Assembly: GCA_023231065.1 (NCBI GenBank)
Contig: JALNWE010000007.1
Coordinates: forward strand, 1-64,000
Origin: Bacteroidales bacterium
Lineage (GTDB): Bacteria; Bacteroidota; Bacteroidia; Bacteroidales; FEN-979
DNA: 64,000 nt
Direction: 5' to 3'
Part shown: one piece after another, positions 43,668 to 52,822 of the stretch
How positions within the stretch are numbered: position 1 is the stretch's first letter
Layout of the letters: each line of letters opens with the position of its first letter
The notes under the pieces: model-generated
Databases searched by the model: none
Told to the model about the DNA's origin: nothing
The model's input: only the letters and a program-made list of their open reading frames with translations
Made by a program: the position numbers and the translations under genes

Positions 43668-44159
43668 CTATTGCAAGTCGTATTCCTGGATCTCCTCGCT
43701 CACATATTCCAGGCTGATACCGGCTTGTTTGAACATTTCCTCCGAGGCCGCCCCGTCGTGGTATTTTTTTTCACATACTACCCTCACGATCCCGCAATTG
43801 ATGATGAGCATGGCGCAGGTCCTGCAAGGTGTCATACGACAATAAAGAGTCGCGCCTTCAAGAGAGATCCCGAGGCGGGCTGCCTGGCAGATGGCATTTT
43901 GTTCCGCGTGCACGGTACGCACGCAGTGTTGGGTTATTCGGTCATCCTCATGTAACACTTTCTTCATCAGATGGCCCACATCATCACAATGGGGTAGCCC
44001 TCGCGGCGACCCTACATATCCGGTGACAAGAATCTGTTTGTCGCGGGCAATGACACACCCGCTGCGTCCCCGGTCACAGGTCGCCCTCTTTGCGACAGTT
44101 GCCGCCACTTCCATGAAATATTCATCCCAGGTTGGCCTTCTGTTTTTATCCTTTTCCAT
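43668..44159 (-). CDS. dCMP deaminase family protein
   Basis: 163 aa from the ATG at 44159, or 169 aa from 44177; I prefer 44159 because the -7 box at 44190-44197 then leaves a 30-base leader and the shorter start MEKDKNRRPTWDEYF matches the family. The zinc site is plain: HAEQN (His and catalytic Glu) and PCRTCAM (two Cys), with the N-terminal CDRGRSGCVIARDKQILVTGYVGSPRG segment. dCMP deaminase converts dCMP to dUMP for thymidylate synthesis. It is a cytoplasmic enzyme. A mirror-image promoter for the M6 protease gene is 20 bases away. Confidence 0.92.
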   Translation of the reverse strand: MEKDKNRRPTWDEYFMEVAATVAKRATCDRGRSGCVIARDKQILVTGYVGSPRGLPHCDDVGHLMKKVLHEDDRITQHCVRTVHAEQNAICQAARLGISLEGATLYCRMTPCRTCAMLIINCGIVRVVCEKKYHDGAASEEMFKQAGISLEYVSEEIQEYDLQ

Positions 44160-44189
44160 AGGTCCCGGTTTTTCCACTAATTTCTTTCA

Positions 44190-44197
44190 CAAAGATA
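44190..44197 (-). promoter_or_regulatory. -7 box of the dCMP deaminase gene
   Basis: TATCTTTG on the minus strand. It forms a divergent pair with the box at 44218-44225. Confidence 0.65.
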
Positions 44198-44217
44198 CTG
44201 TTTTGTAAAGAAAATGC

Positions 44218-44225
44218 TACTTTTG
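44218..44225 (+). promoter_or_regulatory. -7 box of the M6 metalloprotease gene
   Basis: TACTTTTG, exact TAnnTTTG match, 26 bases before the ATG. Confidence 0.65.
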
Positions 44226-44251
44226 CCTGTAATTAAAAAACTGAATAACAG

Positions 44252-46834
44252 ATGAAAATAAAATCCGGATTATTTTTTGTTTTATTGGCGTTCATGACCC
44301 TGACTTCAAGCGCCGCCTGGTTCAGTTATCTTCCTTATCAGGTAACTCAACAAAATGGCACAGTGATCAACTGTTTTGTTTCAGGAGATGAATTTTTTAA
44401 CTGGCTTCATGATAAAGATGGATATACCATCATCCAGGCTGATGACGGAAATTTTTATTATGGCGAGAAGGCAGGAGATATGGTCCGGCCAACAAAATAT
44501 CTGGTAGGTGAAGCCGACCCGGCACAAACTACCCTGAAAAAGTGGGCAAAGATCTCACCTTCGGCATATCAGAAGCGACGCGATTTCTATACCAGGGATG
44601 TTGACCAGTCGGTAAGGGCGCCTCACACAGGAACTATGAATAATCTTATCGTCTATATCCGTTTCAGTGATGATACGGAATTCACCATTACCCGGCAGAC
44701 TTATGATGACCTGTTCAACCCGGAAACAGGAAATACCCTGAAATCCTATTATTCCGATGTTTCATACAGCGCTTTTACCATCAGCAGTACCCATTATCCT
44801 GCCTGTGATATGACCGTTAACCTGTCCTATCGGGATTCGCACAACCGGGGATACTTCCAGCCTTATAATGCCACTACGAACCCGGGTGGTTATAATGGTG
44901 ATGAACAAAGGAGAACGCGGGAACATACTTTGCTCAAGGATGCCATAACCTGGATCAATGCCAATTCACCGGTACCAGGGGATCTCAATATCGATGGGGA
45001 CAATGACGGGAAAGTGGATAACGTTTGTTTTATTATCCGCGGGAATAATGGCGCCTGGGCCGACCTGCTTTGGGCACATCGTTGGACGCTTTATTCGAAT
45101 TATGTTTATATAAACGGTAAACGGGTGTATGATTACACTTTTCAACCGGAGACCCAGGTCGAAGTAAATACTTTGTGCCATGAAATGTTCCATGCTTTGG
45201 GTGCGCCTGACCTTTACCATTACACCGATAACGGGATCTCCCCTGTCGGTAACTGGGACCTGATGGAAAGCGGGAGCGGTCACATGGGCGCCTATATGAA
45301 ATGGAAATATACCAACAATGCCTGGATTACAGATATCCCACAAATAACTACCTCCGGTGTTTACACATTACATCCGTTGAGGACTCCTTCAAATAATTGT
45401 TATAAGATTGCTTCTCCCTTTTCGGCTACACAGTTTTTCATTGTTGAATACCGGAAAAAACAGGGAACCTTCGAGGGGACCCTTCCGGGTTCCGGGTTAT
45501 TGGTCTATCGCATCGATACCCTGGAGGGCAATGCAGGCGGACCTCCCGATGAAGTTTATCTTTTCAGGCCCGGAGGTACCCTCACTGAAAATGGCTCGCC
45601 AAATCTGGCTTATTTTTCAGCTGAATCAAGCAGGACTGAAATGAATGAAAATACCGACCCGGCTTCTTTTCTCCAGGATGGCGCCCCGGGTGGCTTGATT
45701 TTTATGAATGTAACATCGGCCGACACGACCATCTCTTTTACGGTTAATGTGACCAATATCAAGGATCCTGGCAACTTCAGGGCAACAGCCATCAGTACTT
45801 CACAAATTCAGTTAAGCTGGCAAAACAATTCCGGCATCGACCACATCATGATCGCGTATAACACGGTCCCTGATTTTGGCACGCCTGTAAACGGAATGTC
45901 CTATATGCCGGGTGATACCATTCCGGGTGGGGCCATGGTCCTTTATTCCGGTACCGGCGATACCCTTTTTTATCATCAGGGCTTATCAACCAATACCCGT
46001 TATTACTATAAAACCTGGTCGGCTATTACAGGAAATGTATACTCGTTTGGGGTCGCTGCAGATGCTTTCACTTTATGCGATGCCGTTGCCGACCTGCCAT
46101 TTGCCGAAGGTTTTGAGAATTCGGCTGAAATGCCTGTTTGCTGGAGTCAGGAAAATTCTGATCCGGCCTGGCTTTTTTGTAAGGGAAACGGCGCCGGCGC
46201 TGGTGGAGGTTTTCCCGAGGAGGCCCATACCGGGATACGGAACGCATGTCTGAAAGATATATCTACTGCTCCAAACAAAAATATGCTGATCCTTCCCACG
46301 ATGGATCTGACCAACTACTGGAATGTGGAGTTACGGTTCTGGCTATTTATGCAACGATGGGGGACCCGGCAGGATGAACTGACGGTATTTTATCGTACCT
46401 CGCCCATCGATCCCTGGATCTCATTACAAAGTTTTACCCAATCCATCACTTCCTGGACCGAGGAAGTGATCACCCTGCCCGTTATATCCAGCCAGATTCA
46501 GTTTGCCTTTGAAGGGAATGCAAAATTTGGTTTCGGCGTTTGTATTGATGATGTCCTGATCGATGGTAACATCGTTCCGGTCGAAGAAAAGGTTCAGAAT
46601 GGCATCCGGATCTCGCCGAATCCCGTCAGGGATCAGTTCAGGATTACTGGCAATGATGAGATCATAAGGGAAATAACCCTTTATGATTGCACCGGAAAAA
46701 TATTCACGGTCCTCAGTGGCGATGGGGAAAAGGAATTTTCTGTTGATCTTTCTACCGCTGTAAAAGGGCTTTATTTTGTAAAGATCAAGACGGATAAAGA
46801 AATACTCATCCGTAAGATCACCCTTGTAAATTGA
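44252..46834 (+). CDS. M6 family secreted metalloprotease with T9SS sorting domain
   Basis: 860 aa with a signal peptide (MKIKSGLFFVLLAFMTLTSSA). After a propeptide-like part come the M6 peptidase domain (about 130-400) with the zinc motif H310-E311-x-x-H314 (CHEMFHALGAPDLYHY) and a Ca-binding-like DGDNDGKVD just before it. Residues about 500-600 look fn3-like, followed by a MAM/jelly-roll-type domain (about 615-770; CVDDV-like CIDDVLIDG). The C-terminal ISPNPVRDQFRI...GLYFVKI is the T9SS type A domain. M6 enzymes (immune inhibitor A type) break down host or environmental proteins. The last 17 bases overlap the convergent kinase gene. Confidence 0.9.
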   Translation: MKIKSGLFFVLLAFMTLTSSAAWFSYLPYQVTQQNGTVINCFVSGDEFFNWLHDKDGYTIIQADDGNFYYGEKAGDMVRPTKYLVGEADPAQTTLKKWAKISPSAYQKRRDFYTRDVDQSVRAPHTGTMNNLIVYIRFSDDTEFTITRQTYDDLFNPETGNTLKSYYSDVSYSAFTISSTHYPACDMTVNLSYRDSHNRGYFQPYNATTNPGGYNGDEQRRTREHTLLKDAITWINANSPVPGDLNIDGDNDGKVDNVCFIIRGNNGAWADLLWAHRWTLYSNYVYINGKRVYDYTFQPETQVEVNTLCHEMFHALGAPDLYHYTDNGISPVGNWDLMESGSGHMGAYMKWKYTNNAWITDIPQITTSGVYTLHPLRTPSNNCYKIASPFSATQFFIVEYRKKQGTFEGTLPGSGLLVYRIDTLEGNAGGPPDEVYLFRPGGTLTENGSPNLAYFSAESSRTEMNENTDPASFLQDGAPGGLIFMNVTSADTTISFTVNVTNIKDPGNFRATAISTSQIQLSWQNNSGIDHIMIAYNTVPDFGTPVNGMSYMPGDTIPGGAMVLYSGTGDTLFYHQGLSTNTRYYYKTWSAITGNVYSFGVAADAFTLCDAVADLPFAEGFENSAEMPVCWSQENSDPAWLFCKGNGAGAGGGFPEEAHTGIRNACLKDISTAPNKNMLILPTMDLTNYWNVELRFWLFMQRWGTRQDELTVFYRTSPIDPWISLQSFTQSITSWTEEVITLPVISSQIQFAFEGNAKFGFGVCIDDVLIDGNIVPVEEKVQNGIRISPNPVRDQFRITGNDEIIREITLYDCTGKIFTVLSGDGEKEFSVDLSTAVKGLYFVKIKTDKEILIRKITLVN

Positions 46835-47381
46835 TTTGAGCAAGCGCTTCCTCAACCTGTCGGTAAAGGTCTTCTTTCGTCCGGTTGTTGGAAAGAATAA
46901 AATCGGCTAATTGTTTACATCCGGCAAGATTTTGCTTGTTGGGATCGGTTGTTTTCATCTCGCGTTGTTCTTCCTCTAAAAAAGTTTCGAAGGAAACATA
47001 ATCGGTTTCTGATTTCCTGAGTTGTACCCGTTGATAACGGATCTCGGGGATTGCATCCACGGCGAAGAGGTAAAAATTTCCTTTTTCCTTCAGTGATGTC
47101 ACCTCTCCCGTGGTGCGGATACTTTCAATAACACAAGGCTGACCATTCCTCTCAGCCAGGAGGTATAACTGATCAGTCACGTAGGAGGGCCCATGCTCCG
47201 CCCGCAATTCATTGGCAAGGCTGAACATACTGTCCCTGTTTTCAGGCATTTTTCTTTGCCTTATTATTTCCAGGAGATAGGCCCTGACGGAATAGTGGTG
47301 AAAGCCTTTTTGCCTGATAAGGTATTCCACTACTGTTCCTTTTCCCGCTCCCAGCGTACCCGTAATACCTATTATCAGCAT
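46818..47381 (-). CDS. P-loop nucleoside/dephospho-CoA kinase-like protein
   Basis: 187 aa. The Walker A motif GTLGAGKGT near residue 7-15, the LID-like segment and overall size suggest an AAA/NMP-kinase-fold protein, annotated in related genomes as AAA family ATPase or dephospho-CoA kinase-like. Other cues are IESIRTTGEVTSLKEKG and the RSETD-like RKSETDYVSFETFLEEE. It is not canonical CoaE because the CoaE-specific motifs are absent; the substrate is unknown. It is the third gene of a minus-strand operon (M20 hydrolase, LOG protein, this gene), starting 6 bases after the LOG stop. Its 3' end overlaps the M6 gene by 17 bases. Confidence 0.75.
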   Translation of the reverse strand: MLIIGITGTLGAGKGTVVEYLIRQKGFHHYSVRAYLLEIIRQRKMPENRDSMFSLANELRAEHGPSYVTDQLYLLAERNGQPCVIESIRTTGEVTSLKEKGNFYLFAVDAIPEIRYQRVQLRKSETDYVSFETFLEEEQREMKTTDPNKQNLAGCKQLADFILSNNRTKEDLYRQVEEALAQINLQG

Positions 47382-47387
47382 CTTTAT

Positions 47388-47981
47388 TTATATTTTTCCA
47401 GCCTTCAGGCGTTCGATCCACTTTTCAGCAATGACCGGTTTAAACGCTTCCAATTTTTCAAGGAGATCCTCCGGGTTTTCTGAGACCTGAAGAATGTTCC
47501 GGTGTTCAGTCCGGAGAAACCTCGCTGCTACTGCATGGTCAAGCATAGAGAGGAGGGAGGTGTAAAAGCCTTCAATGTTCAGCAATCCGATCGGCTTATG
47601 GATAATCCCTAATTGATTCCAGGTCAGGACTTCGAAAAGTTCGTCCAGTGTCCCATAGGCGCCGGGAAGGGCAATAAAAGCATCTGAAAGGTCGGCCATC
47701 AGGGCCTTCCGCTCCTGCATATCAGCGACAATATGCATCTCGGTCAAATTTTTATGGGCCACCTCCTTTTCCACAAGCGATTGTGGCATAACGCCAATGA
47801 CCCTTCCCCCGGCATTTAAAAGCGTATCGGCAAGGACTTGCATCAATCCCACATTGGCGCCCCCATACACCAAAGAAATTTGCTTCTTCATCAGAATTTC
47901 TGCCAGCTGACGGGCGTTATCGGCAAAAACCGGCAGGTCACCAATACTGGAACCACAAAAAACGCATAAAGTTTTAATCAT
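47388..47981 (-). CDS. LOG family (TIGR00730-type) Rossmann-fold protein
   Basis: 197 aa from the ATG at 47981, which overlaps the end of the upstream gene (ATGATTAA shares the stop codon), so translation is coupled. A longer frame exists, but the fold starts at IKTLCVFCGSSIGD. LOG proteins cleave nucleoside 5'-monophosphates of the cytokinin riboside type; in bacteria other phosphoribohydrolase substrates are likely. Expected motifs: YGGANVGLMQVLADTLL and PGGxGTxxE, the latter read here as LPGAYGTLDELFE with Ala for the second Gly. The catalytic Arg and Glu region (ADMQERKALM) is present. Cytosolic enzyme. Confidence 0.87.
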   Translation of the reverse strand: MIKTLCVFCGSSIGDLPVFADNARQLAEILMKKQISLVYGGANVGLMQVLADTLLNAGGRVIGVMPQSLVEKEVAHKNLTEMHIVADMQERKALMADLSDAFIALPGAYGTLDELFEVLTWNQLGIIHKPIGLLNIEGFYTSLLSMLDHAVAARFLRTEHRNILQVSENPEDLLEKLEAFKPVIAEKWIERLKAGKI

Positions 47982-49125
47982 TGGAAAGATCCTGGATGAT
48001 TCCATAAAACATTTTAATCCCGGTCTCAATGATCTCATCCGGGAAGTCATAATACCAGGTATGCAGATCGGAATGGTTCTCTCCTGCCCCAAGCCCAAAC
48101 ATCGCTCCCGGATACCGGTTCATGAATTGTCCGAAATCTTCTGACCATCTGAAAGGTTCCTTCAATTCAATCAAGGTAAAATGATGCCGTTCTGCTACTT
48201 TCCGGATGGCCCCAACGACAAAAGGATTGTTGCAGGATGCGTCGAAAGGCTCGAACCGTTTGAAATGATCTTCAAGATAATAGTGGGAAGCCGTTTTTGC
48301 GACCATTTTGGTTATCTCTTTGTGTAAGCGTTCCAGATCGGGGCCCTCTTCAGCCCTGAGTGTTACTGCAAACTCTGCATTCCCGGGAACTGTCCCGAAT
48401 CCAAATCTTCCGGCTTTGGCATACGTGACCGCTAATTGGACGAAATGTTTATATATCTTTTTTCTGGAGATTAAAAGAGGCAGCTTTTCCACTAATTCGA
48501 TCATCGCAGGAACAGGGGAGATCCCCTGTTCAGGATAAGCTGCATGGGCAGCATGCCCCCTGAGTGTGATCAAAATTCCCTCCGAAGCCATGGCAAAAGT
48601 GTTATCTTTTACCAGAATTGAATGCCGGGGATACCCGGGAATGTTATGAAGCGCAAAACAGTAATCGGGCTGTAAAGATTTGAATTTCGGATCGGCAAGG
48701 ACCATACGCGCTCCCTTGCCAGTCTCTTCTGCTGGCTGAAACAGGAGGATCACCCGTCCATGATGTATGGGATGCTGCTGTAATAAAAAAGCCAGCCCGC
48801 AAAGGATGGCCATGTGCCCGTCATGGCCACATTTATGGGATAACGACTTTTTTACTGAAGTATAAGGAGTTTCAATATCTTCCTCTATGGGCAAAGCATC
48901 CATATCGGCGCGGAACATCAATGTTTTTCCGGGGTTGCCACTCTCATATATCAAAGCAAGTCCGGTTTTTCCCAACTTTTCAACGATACCGGAAGGTTCA
49001 AACTGCAAACAAAACCGTTTGACCAACTGGGAGGTGAAATGTTCATTTCCGGAATTTTCAGCATTATGGTGTAACTCTTTCCGCAGCGATATCAATTCGG
49101 GGATAAAGTCATTTATGAGTTTCAT
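47974..49125 (-). CDS. M20 family amidohydrolase
   Basis: 383 aa from the ATG at 49125. A longer frame begins at 49170, but the TAACTTTG box covers 49168-49175, so transcripts cannot start there with a leader; the shorter start also gives MKLINDFIPELISLRKELHHNAE, typical of the family. The metal sites are FRADMDALPIEE and HKCGHDGHMAILCG, followed by LLFQPAEETGKGA. M20 hydrolases of this group deacylate N-acyl amino acids or related amides, such as hippurate or auxin conjugates. First gene of a three-gene operon. A second M20 gene lies at 55792. Confidence 0.9.
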   Translation of the reverse strand: MKLINDFIPELISLRKELHHNAENSGNEHFTSQLVKRFCLQFEPSGIVEKLGKTGLALIYESGNPGKTLMFRADMDALPIEEDIETPYTSVKKSLSHKCGHDGHMAILCGLAFLLQQHPIHHGRVILLFQPAEETGKGARMVLADPKFKSLQPDYCFALHNIPGYPRHSILVKDNTFAMASEGILITLRGHAAHAAYPEQGISPVPAMIELVEKLPLLISRKKIYKHFVQLAVTYAKAGRFGFGTVPGNAEFAVTLRAEEGPDLERLHKEITKMVAKTASHYYLEDHFKRFEPFDASCNNPFVVGAIRKVAERHHFTLIELKEPFRWSEDFGQFMNRYPGAMFGLGAGENHSDLHTWYYDFPDEIIETGIKMFYGIIQDLSND

Positions 49126-49167
49126 AAACACAGGGAAATTCAGTAATTTTGTACGTGTACTACTTTT

Positions 49168-49175
49168 CAAAGTTA
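49168..49175 (-). promoter_or_regulatory. -7 box of the M20-LOG-kinase operon
   Basis: TAACTTTG on the minus strand, exact TAnnTTTG match, 42 bases before the preferred start at 49125. It argues against the longer start at 49170. Confidence 0.65.
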
Positions 49176-49305
49176 TAAAATAATTATTGAGCCGGATCCA
49201 AAAACTGAAATCTTTACTTTTACCACTTATTTAATATTTGGTCCCTTTGCGTATTAGTCGTAAAAAATATTTTCGGGGCGGATCCCTTAATTGAATGTTT
49301 AAATT

Positions 49306-50280
49306 ATGTTGTATCCACTGAAGTTCAAGCCGATTTATAAAGATAAAATCTGGGGTGGGGAAAAGATAAGGACCAACCTTGGTTTGGATTTTTCCCCTCT
49401 TACAAACTGTGGCGAACTTTGGGCGCTTTCCGGAGTCCCGGGATGCCAATCAGAAATAGTCAATGGATTTTTAGCCGGAAATGAACTGAACGAAATCCTT
49501 GAAATCTATATGGATGAACTGGTGGGTGAAAGCGTTTTTGAAAAGCATAAAACTGAATTTCCGCTTCTGATCAAAATAATTGACGCTAACGATTATCTCT
49601 CAATCCAGGTCCATCCTGATGACGCTTTAGCCAGAATACGAAAACTGGAAAACGGGAAAACGGAAATGTGGTATATTCTGGATGCAGCGCCCGGGGCTGA
49701 ACTGATTACCGGTTTCAACCAGGAGGTAAGCAGGGATATGTACCTGGAGCGTCTTAAAGAAAAAAGATTAAAGGAAATTCTAAATACCGAGAAGGTTTCA
49801 AAAGGTGACCTGTTTTTTATTCCGGCAGGCAGGGTCCACGCTTTGGGCCCCGGAATCCTGTTAGCGGAGATTCAGCAAACCGCTGATACGACCTATCGGA
49901 TTTATGATTGGGACCGGCTCGACAGCCTGGGTAAATCCCGAGAACTCCATACGGATTTAGCCCTGGAAGCTATTGATTTTAAGGTCTATGATTCATACCG
50001 TACCCCTTACCGCGAAATCCCGAACCAGTCCGCTCCCCTGGTGAATTGTCCTTATTTTACAACCAACCTCCTGTCGGTAAACGTTCCGGTTGAAAAGGAT
50101 TATTCCGATCTGGACTCATTCGTCATCTATTTATGTATTGGTGGGAAAGCAGGGATCGCTACTGCTACCGATTGTGTCAGCATCGGGCCAGGTGAAGCCT
50201 TGTTATTGCCCGCGGTCATGGAAAATATAACCCTGAAACCGGATCCCGTATGCAAAATCCTGGAAATTTATGTTTCCTGA
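49306..50280 (+). CDS. manA: Mannose-6-phosphate isomerase, class I
   Basis: 324 aa, the short Bacteroidota/Firmicutes type. It starts YPLKFKPIYKDKIWGGEKIR, with the zinc site in LIKIIDANDYLSIQVHPDDALA, the EMWYILDA segment and the late GDLFFIPAGRVHALGPGILL motif. The enzyme interconverts mannose 6-phosphate and fructose 6-phosphate, supplying GDP-mannose or using mannose. All metal ligands (Gln, His, Glu, His) appear conserved. The gene stands alone between two minus-strand units, with no exact -7 box visible in its 130-base leader. Confidence 0.92.
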   Translation: MLYPLKFKPIYKDKIWGGEKIRTNLGLDFSPLTNCGELWALSGVPGCQSEIVNGFLAGNELNEILEIYMDELVGESVFEKHKTEFPLLIKIIDANDYLSIQVHPDDALARIRKLENGKTEMWYILDAAPGAELITGFNQEVSRDMYLERLKEKRLKEILNTEKVSKGDLFFIPAGRVHALGPGILLAEIQQTADTTYRIYDWDRLDSLGKSRELHTDLALEAIDFKVYDSYRTPYREIPNQSAPLVNCPYFTTNLLSVNVPVEKDYSDLDSFVIYLCIGGKAGIATATDCVSIGPGEALLLPAVMENITLKPDPVCKILEIYVS

Positions 50281-50316
50281 AAATTGAAGATAACAACCAT
50301 TTCCCAGAGGGCATGA

Positions 50317-51552
50317 TCAATCCAGTTTGACCATTCCAAGGTTTATTTTACGGATGTTATAAACAGGGTACCATGCCGCAAGGCAACCAACGAATAAAAC
50401 GGTTGAAAGGACAATGAAGAAATCCGAAACCTGCATGTGTACCGGATAAGCGCTTACCACGAAACTACTGTCGGCGTCGCCCAGGGCAATGATCCCAAAA
50501 CGGATCTGGACCCAGCATAAAAGGGCCCCAAGGGCCAGACCGGCAATAGCGCCAATCAATGAGGTGAGAATTCCCTCCATGAAAAAAATACGCCGGATTA
50601 TTTGCTGGTTACACCCCATACTGCGGAGTACGGTAATATCTTTCCTTTTATCCAGGATCAGCATGGATAATGACCCGATCACATTGAAAGTAGCCATGAA
50701 AAGGATAAAAGCGAGGATGAGAAAAATGTACAATTTTTCCGATCGCATTATTTTATAAAGGATCTCCTGCTGTTGAAAACGGTTCTTGACGGTATAGCCA
50801 TTTCCTAAGAGATCCTTGATCTTTCCCTGGACCTTTTCCTGATCTGCTTTCTTTGCCAATCCCAATTCCAGTGAAGTCCGTTCGTTTTTATAATCCAGCA
50901 GCTCTTTTACGAACCGCAGGGGAAGGAGTACATATTTTACATCATAATCCTGCTGGATAGAGAAAAAACCGGAAGGGAAAACCACCCCTGAATTAAAGGC
51001 AGTTTCAAACCCTCCCGCGAAGGAGACGTCCCGGCGGGGAACATAAACCACAAGCGGATTCAGATAATCCTGCAGGTTTGCCCCCAGGGTGGCAGCAATT
51101 CCATACCCCGGCACTGCGAAATCCTGGCCCTTATCCTGCAGGATGAATTTCCCTTCCGACATCATGGTGTCAATCCCGGTTATATGTATGAAGTCTTCAC
51201 TTACACCCTTGATCGTGACAATTGTCTGTTTGTCCTTGTATTTGACCAGGGCATCCTCCTCTATAACTTCGGAAAGATAGGCCACCCCTGGAATTTTTTT
51301 CAATTGCCCGATGGGGATCGCGCTGATATCGAAAGTCTTACCCTTAACCGCAGTAACCTGTATGTCAGGGTTGAAAGAACTGAAAAGCGAAATAACCAGT
51401 TTCTCAAACCCGTTGAATACCGAAAGCACAATGATCAGCGCCATGGTCCCGATGGCCACGCCAGTAATGGAAATCGCGGAAATAATGTTGATGATATTGT
51501 GCGATTTTTTAGAAATCAGGTACCGGCGGGCTATATAAAAAGGAAAATTCAA
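50317..51552 (-). CDS. ABC transporter permease of the LolC/LolE family
   Basis: 411 aa, four membrane helices (one N-terminal, three C-terminal) around a large periplasmic domain, the MacB-FtsX topology. The N-terminus FYIARRYLISKKSHNIINIISAISITGVAIGTMALI and the C-terminal GCNQQIIRRIFFMEGILTSL coupling helix match lipoprotein-releasing permeases. It would work with a LolD-like ATPase, not in this window, in sending lipoproteins from the inner membrane. Last gene of a run rbfA, methyltransferase, permease (gaps of 30 and 31 bases), with a possible -7 box (TATTTTTG, 51564-51571) of its own. Confidence 0.87.
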   Translation of the reverse strand: MNFPFYIARRYLISKKSHNIINIISAISITGVAIGTMALIIVLSVFNGFEKLVISLFSSFNPDIQVTAVKGKTFDISAIPIGQLKKIPGVAYLSEVIEEDALVKYKDKQTIVTIKGVSEDFIHITGIDTMMSEGKFILQDKGQDFAVPGYGIAATLGANLQDYLNPLVVYVPRRDVSFAGGFETAFNSGVVFPSGFFSIQQDYDVKYVLLPLRFVKELLDYKNERTSLELGLAKKADQEKVQGKIKDLLGNGYTVKNRFQQQEILYKIMRSEKLYIFLILAFILFMATFNVIGSLSMLILDKRKDITVLRSMGCNQQIIRRIFFMEGILTSLIGAIAGLALGALLCWVQIRFGIIALGDADSSFVVSAYPVHMQVSDFFIVLSTVLFVGCLAAWYPVYNIRKINLGMVKLD

Positions 51553-51563
51553 AGTATAAAAAT

Positions 51564-51571
51564 CAAAAATA
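51564..51571 (-). promoter_or_regulatory. Possible -7 box of the LolC/E permease gene
   Basis: TATTTTTG on the minus strand, 11 bases before the ATG; it lies in AT-rich DNA where chance matches are common. Confidence 0.35.
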
Positions 51572-51583
51572 AAACTATGTTAT

Positions 51584-52402
51584 TCATTTCCATGCTTTTA
51601 CAATTAAACCGGTTCCTGATTGATGGGGGCTCCTCATATCCAGCCAGTTGTATATTAAAGCCACAGGCCACGCCAGGATGTAATAAAAAGGGAGAAGCAG
51701 AAAAAACATCCTGGAAGTATTCAGCATCAGGATGGGATATTTCATTGAAAGCCGCCAACCAGTCTTGCCTTGCGGACCATAGGAGTAAGAAGCTTCCGTC
51801 CTTCTGAATCCCGCTCTTTTCAACTTCTCACAAATTTCATTGATGTTGTACCCATCGCGGACATGTTCATCAATGAACGAAGTTGTTTCATGATCATGGA
51901 CGTCGGACCCCCCCTGGTCAGAAGGAGTTGAGATCAGCAGCATGCCTTGCTGTGTAAGGGAATCATAAAAATTACGGAAAACTTTTTCATCATCGGCAAT
52001 ATGTTCCATGACATCCACCGATAAAATCAGGTCAAATTTATCCGGATAGTTAAAGGTAGTGAGGTCCGCTTTTTCAAAAAGGACATTCCCGCGGTTGATC
52101 TTCGAAAAAAAAGCGGTGCAATCCGCAATTTGTTCTTCTTTTACATCCACAGCATTGGTGAACCAAAACGGGTTAAGCCCCGACAAAAAATAGGTATATT
52201 GCCCAAAACCTGATCCGGCATCCAACATGGCCCTCCGGCGATCGTTCCGAACCTTAGGATCGCCGGCCCATGTTTTGATCTCCCGACGCACATACCAAGC
52301 CCGTAAGAGCAATATATCAAGTAACTTGTAAAATAATATTCTCAATTTAGGAGTCCGGTTGAAAACCGTTCCCAACGACTTTTTTATCGGATCGTATTGC
52401 AT
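51584..52402 (-). CDS. Class I SAM-dependent methyltransferase
   Basis: 272 aa. Motif I is MLDAGSGFGQYTYFLSG near residue 60; post-motifs are FEKADLTTF and LILSVDVMEHIADDEKVF, as in small-molecule methyltransferases. The C-terminal part adds two hydrophobic stretches (MLNTSRMFFLLLPFYYILAWPVALIYN), so it may associate with the membrane. The substrate is unknown. It sits between rbfA and the LolC/E permease. The early RILFYKLLDILLLRAWYVRREIKTW gives a long basic N-terminal helix. Confidence 0.82.
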   Translation of the reverse strand: MQYDPIKKSLGTVFNRTPKLRILFYKLLDILLLRAWYVRREIKTWAGDPKVRNDRRRAMLDAGSGFGQYTYFLSGLNPFWFTNAVDVKEEQIADCTAFFSKINRGNVLFEKADLTTFNYPDKFDLILSVDVMEHIADDEKVFRNFYDSLTQQGMLLISTPSDQGGSDVHDHETTSFIDEHVRDGYNINEICEKLKRAGFRRTEASYSYGPQGKTGWRLSMKYPILMLNTSRMFFLLLPFYYILAWPVALIYNWLDMRSPHQSGTGLIVKAWK

Positions 52403-52432
52403 GGGGCCGATTCAAAATTTGAAACTCGAAAT

Positions 52433-52774
52433 TCAACCATCTTTTAGCAACTGCTCAATGTTGTCGATGTAATCCAGGGAGTCGTCCAGATAAAACTGCA
52501 AATCAGGCATGATCCTTAACTGGGCATGGACCTGCTGTGCCAGCTGGTGACGTATCTCCCTTGTATGTTGCCGGATCTTATCAAGCAAAGCCTTTTTATC
52601 TTTGGTCCCAAACAAACTGAGATTTACCTTGGCAATGGCCAGGTCTTTCGTGATCTGAACCTTGGTTACCGTGATCATTGTCCCTTCAAAGAGGTTCCGG
52701 CTTTCCTTTTGAAAAATTACGCCCAGTTCCTTCTGGACGAGGCGTGAAATTTTTTGCTGTCGGGTTGATTCCAT
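52433..52774 (-). CDS. rbfA: 30S ribosome-binding factor A
   Basis: 113 aa from the ATG at 52774; the frame is open 5 codons further upstream, but those bases carry the -7 box. The KH-like fold is seen in RQQKISRLVQKELGVIFQKE, ITVTKVQITKDLAIAKVNLSLFG and the family end IMPDLQFYLDDSLDYIDNIEQLL. RbfA binds the small subunit during late 16S rRNA maturation and cold adaptation. It is the first gene of the rbfA-methyltransferase-permease unit, divergent from the ABC exporter. The -7 box ends only 4 bases before the start codon, so the transcript may be leaderless. Confidence 0.93.
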   Translation of the reverse strand: MESTRQQKISRLVQKELGVIFQKESRNLFEGTMITVTKVQITKDLAIAKVNLSLFGTKDKKALLDKIRQHTREIRHQLAQQVHAQLRIMPDLQFYLDDSLDYIDNIEQLLKDG

Positions 52775-52778
52775 AATA

Positions 52779-52786
52779 CAAAAGTA
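52779..52786 (-). promoter_or_regulatory. -7 box of rbfA, abutting the start codon
   Basis: TACTTTTG on the minus strand, ending 4 bases before the ATG. Confidence 0.5.
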
Positions 52787-52822
52787 CAAATAAAAACACA
52801 GAAAATGCAGAGGGATGGAGGA

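Noticed and set aside
46818..47381. Canonical dephospho-CoA kinase (coaE)
   Set aside because: Only the P-loop fits; CoaE-specific motifs are not visible, so no symbol was given.
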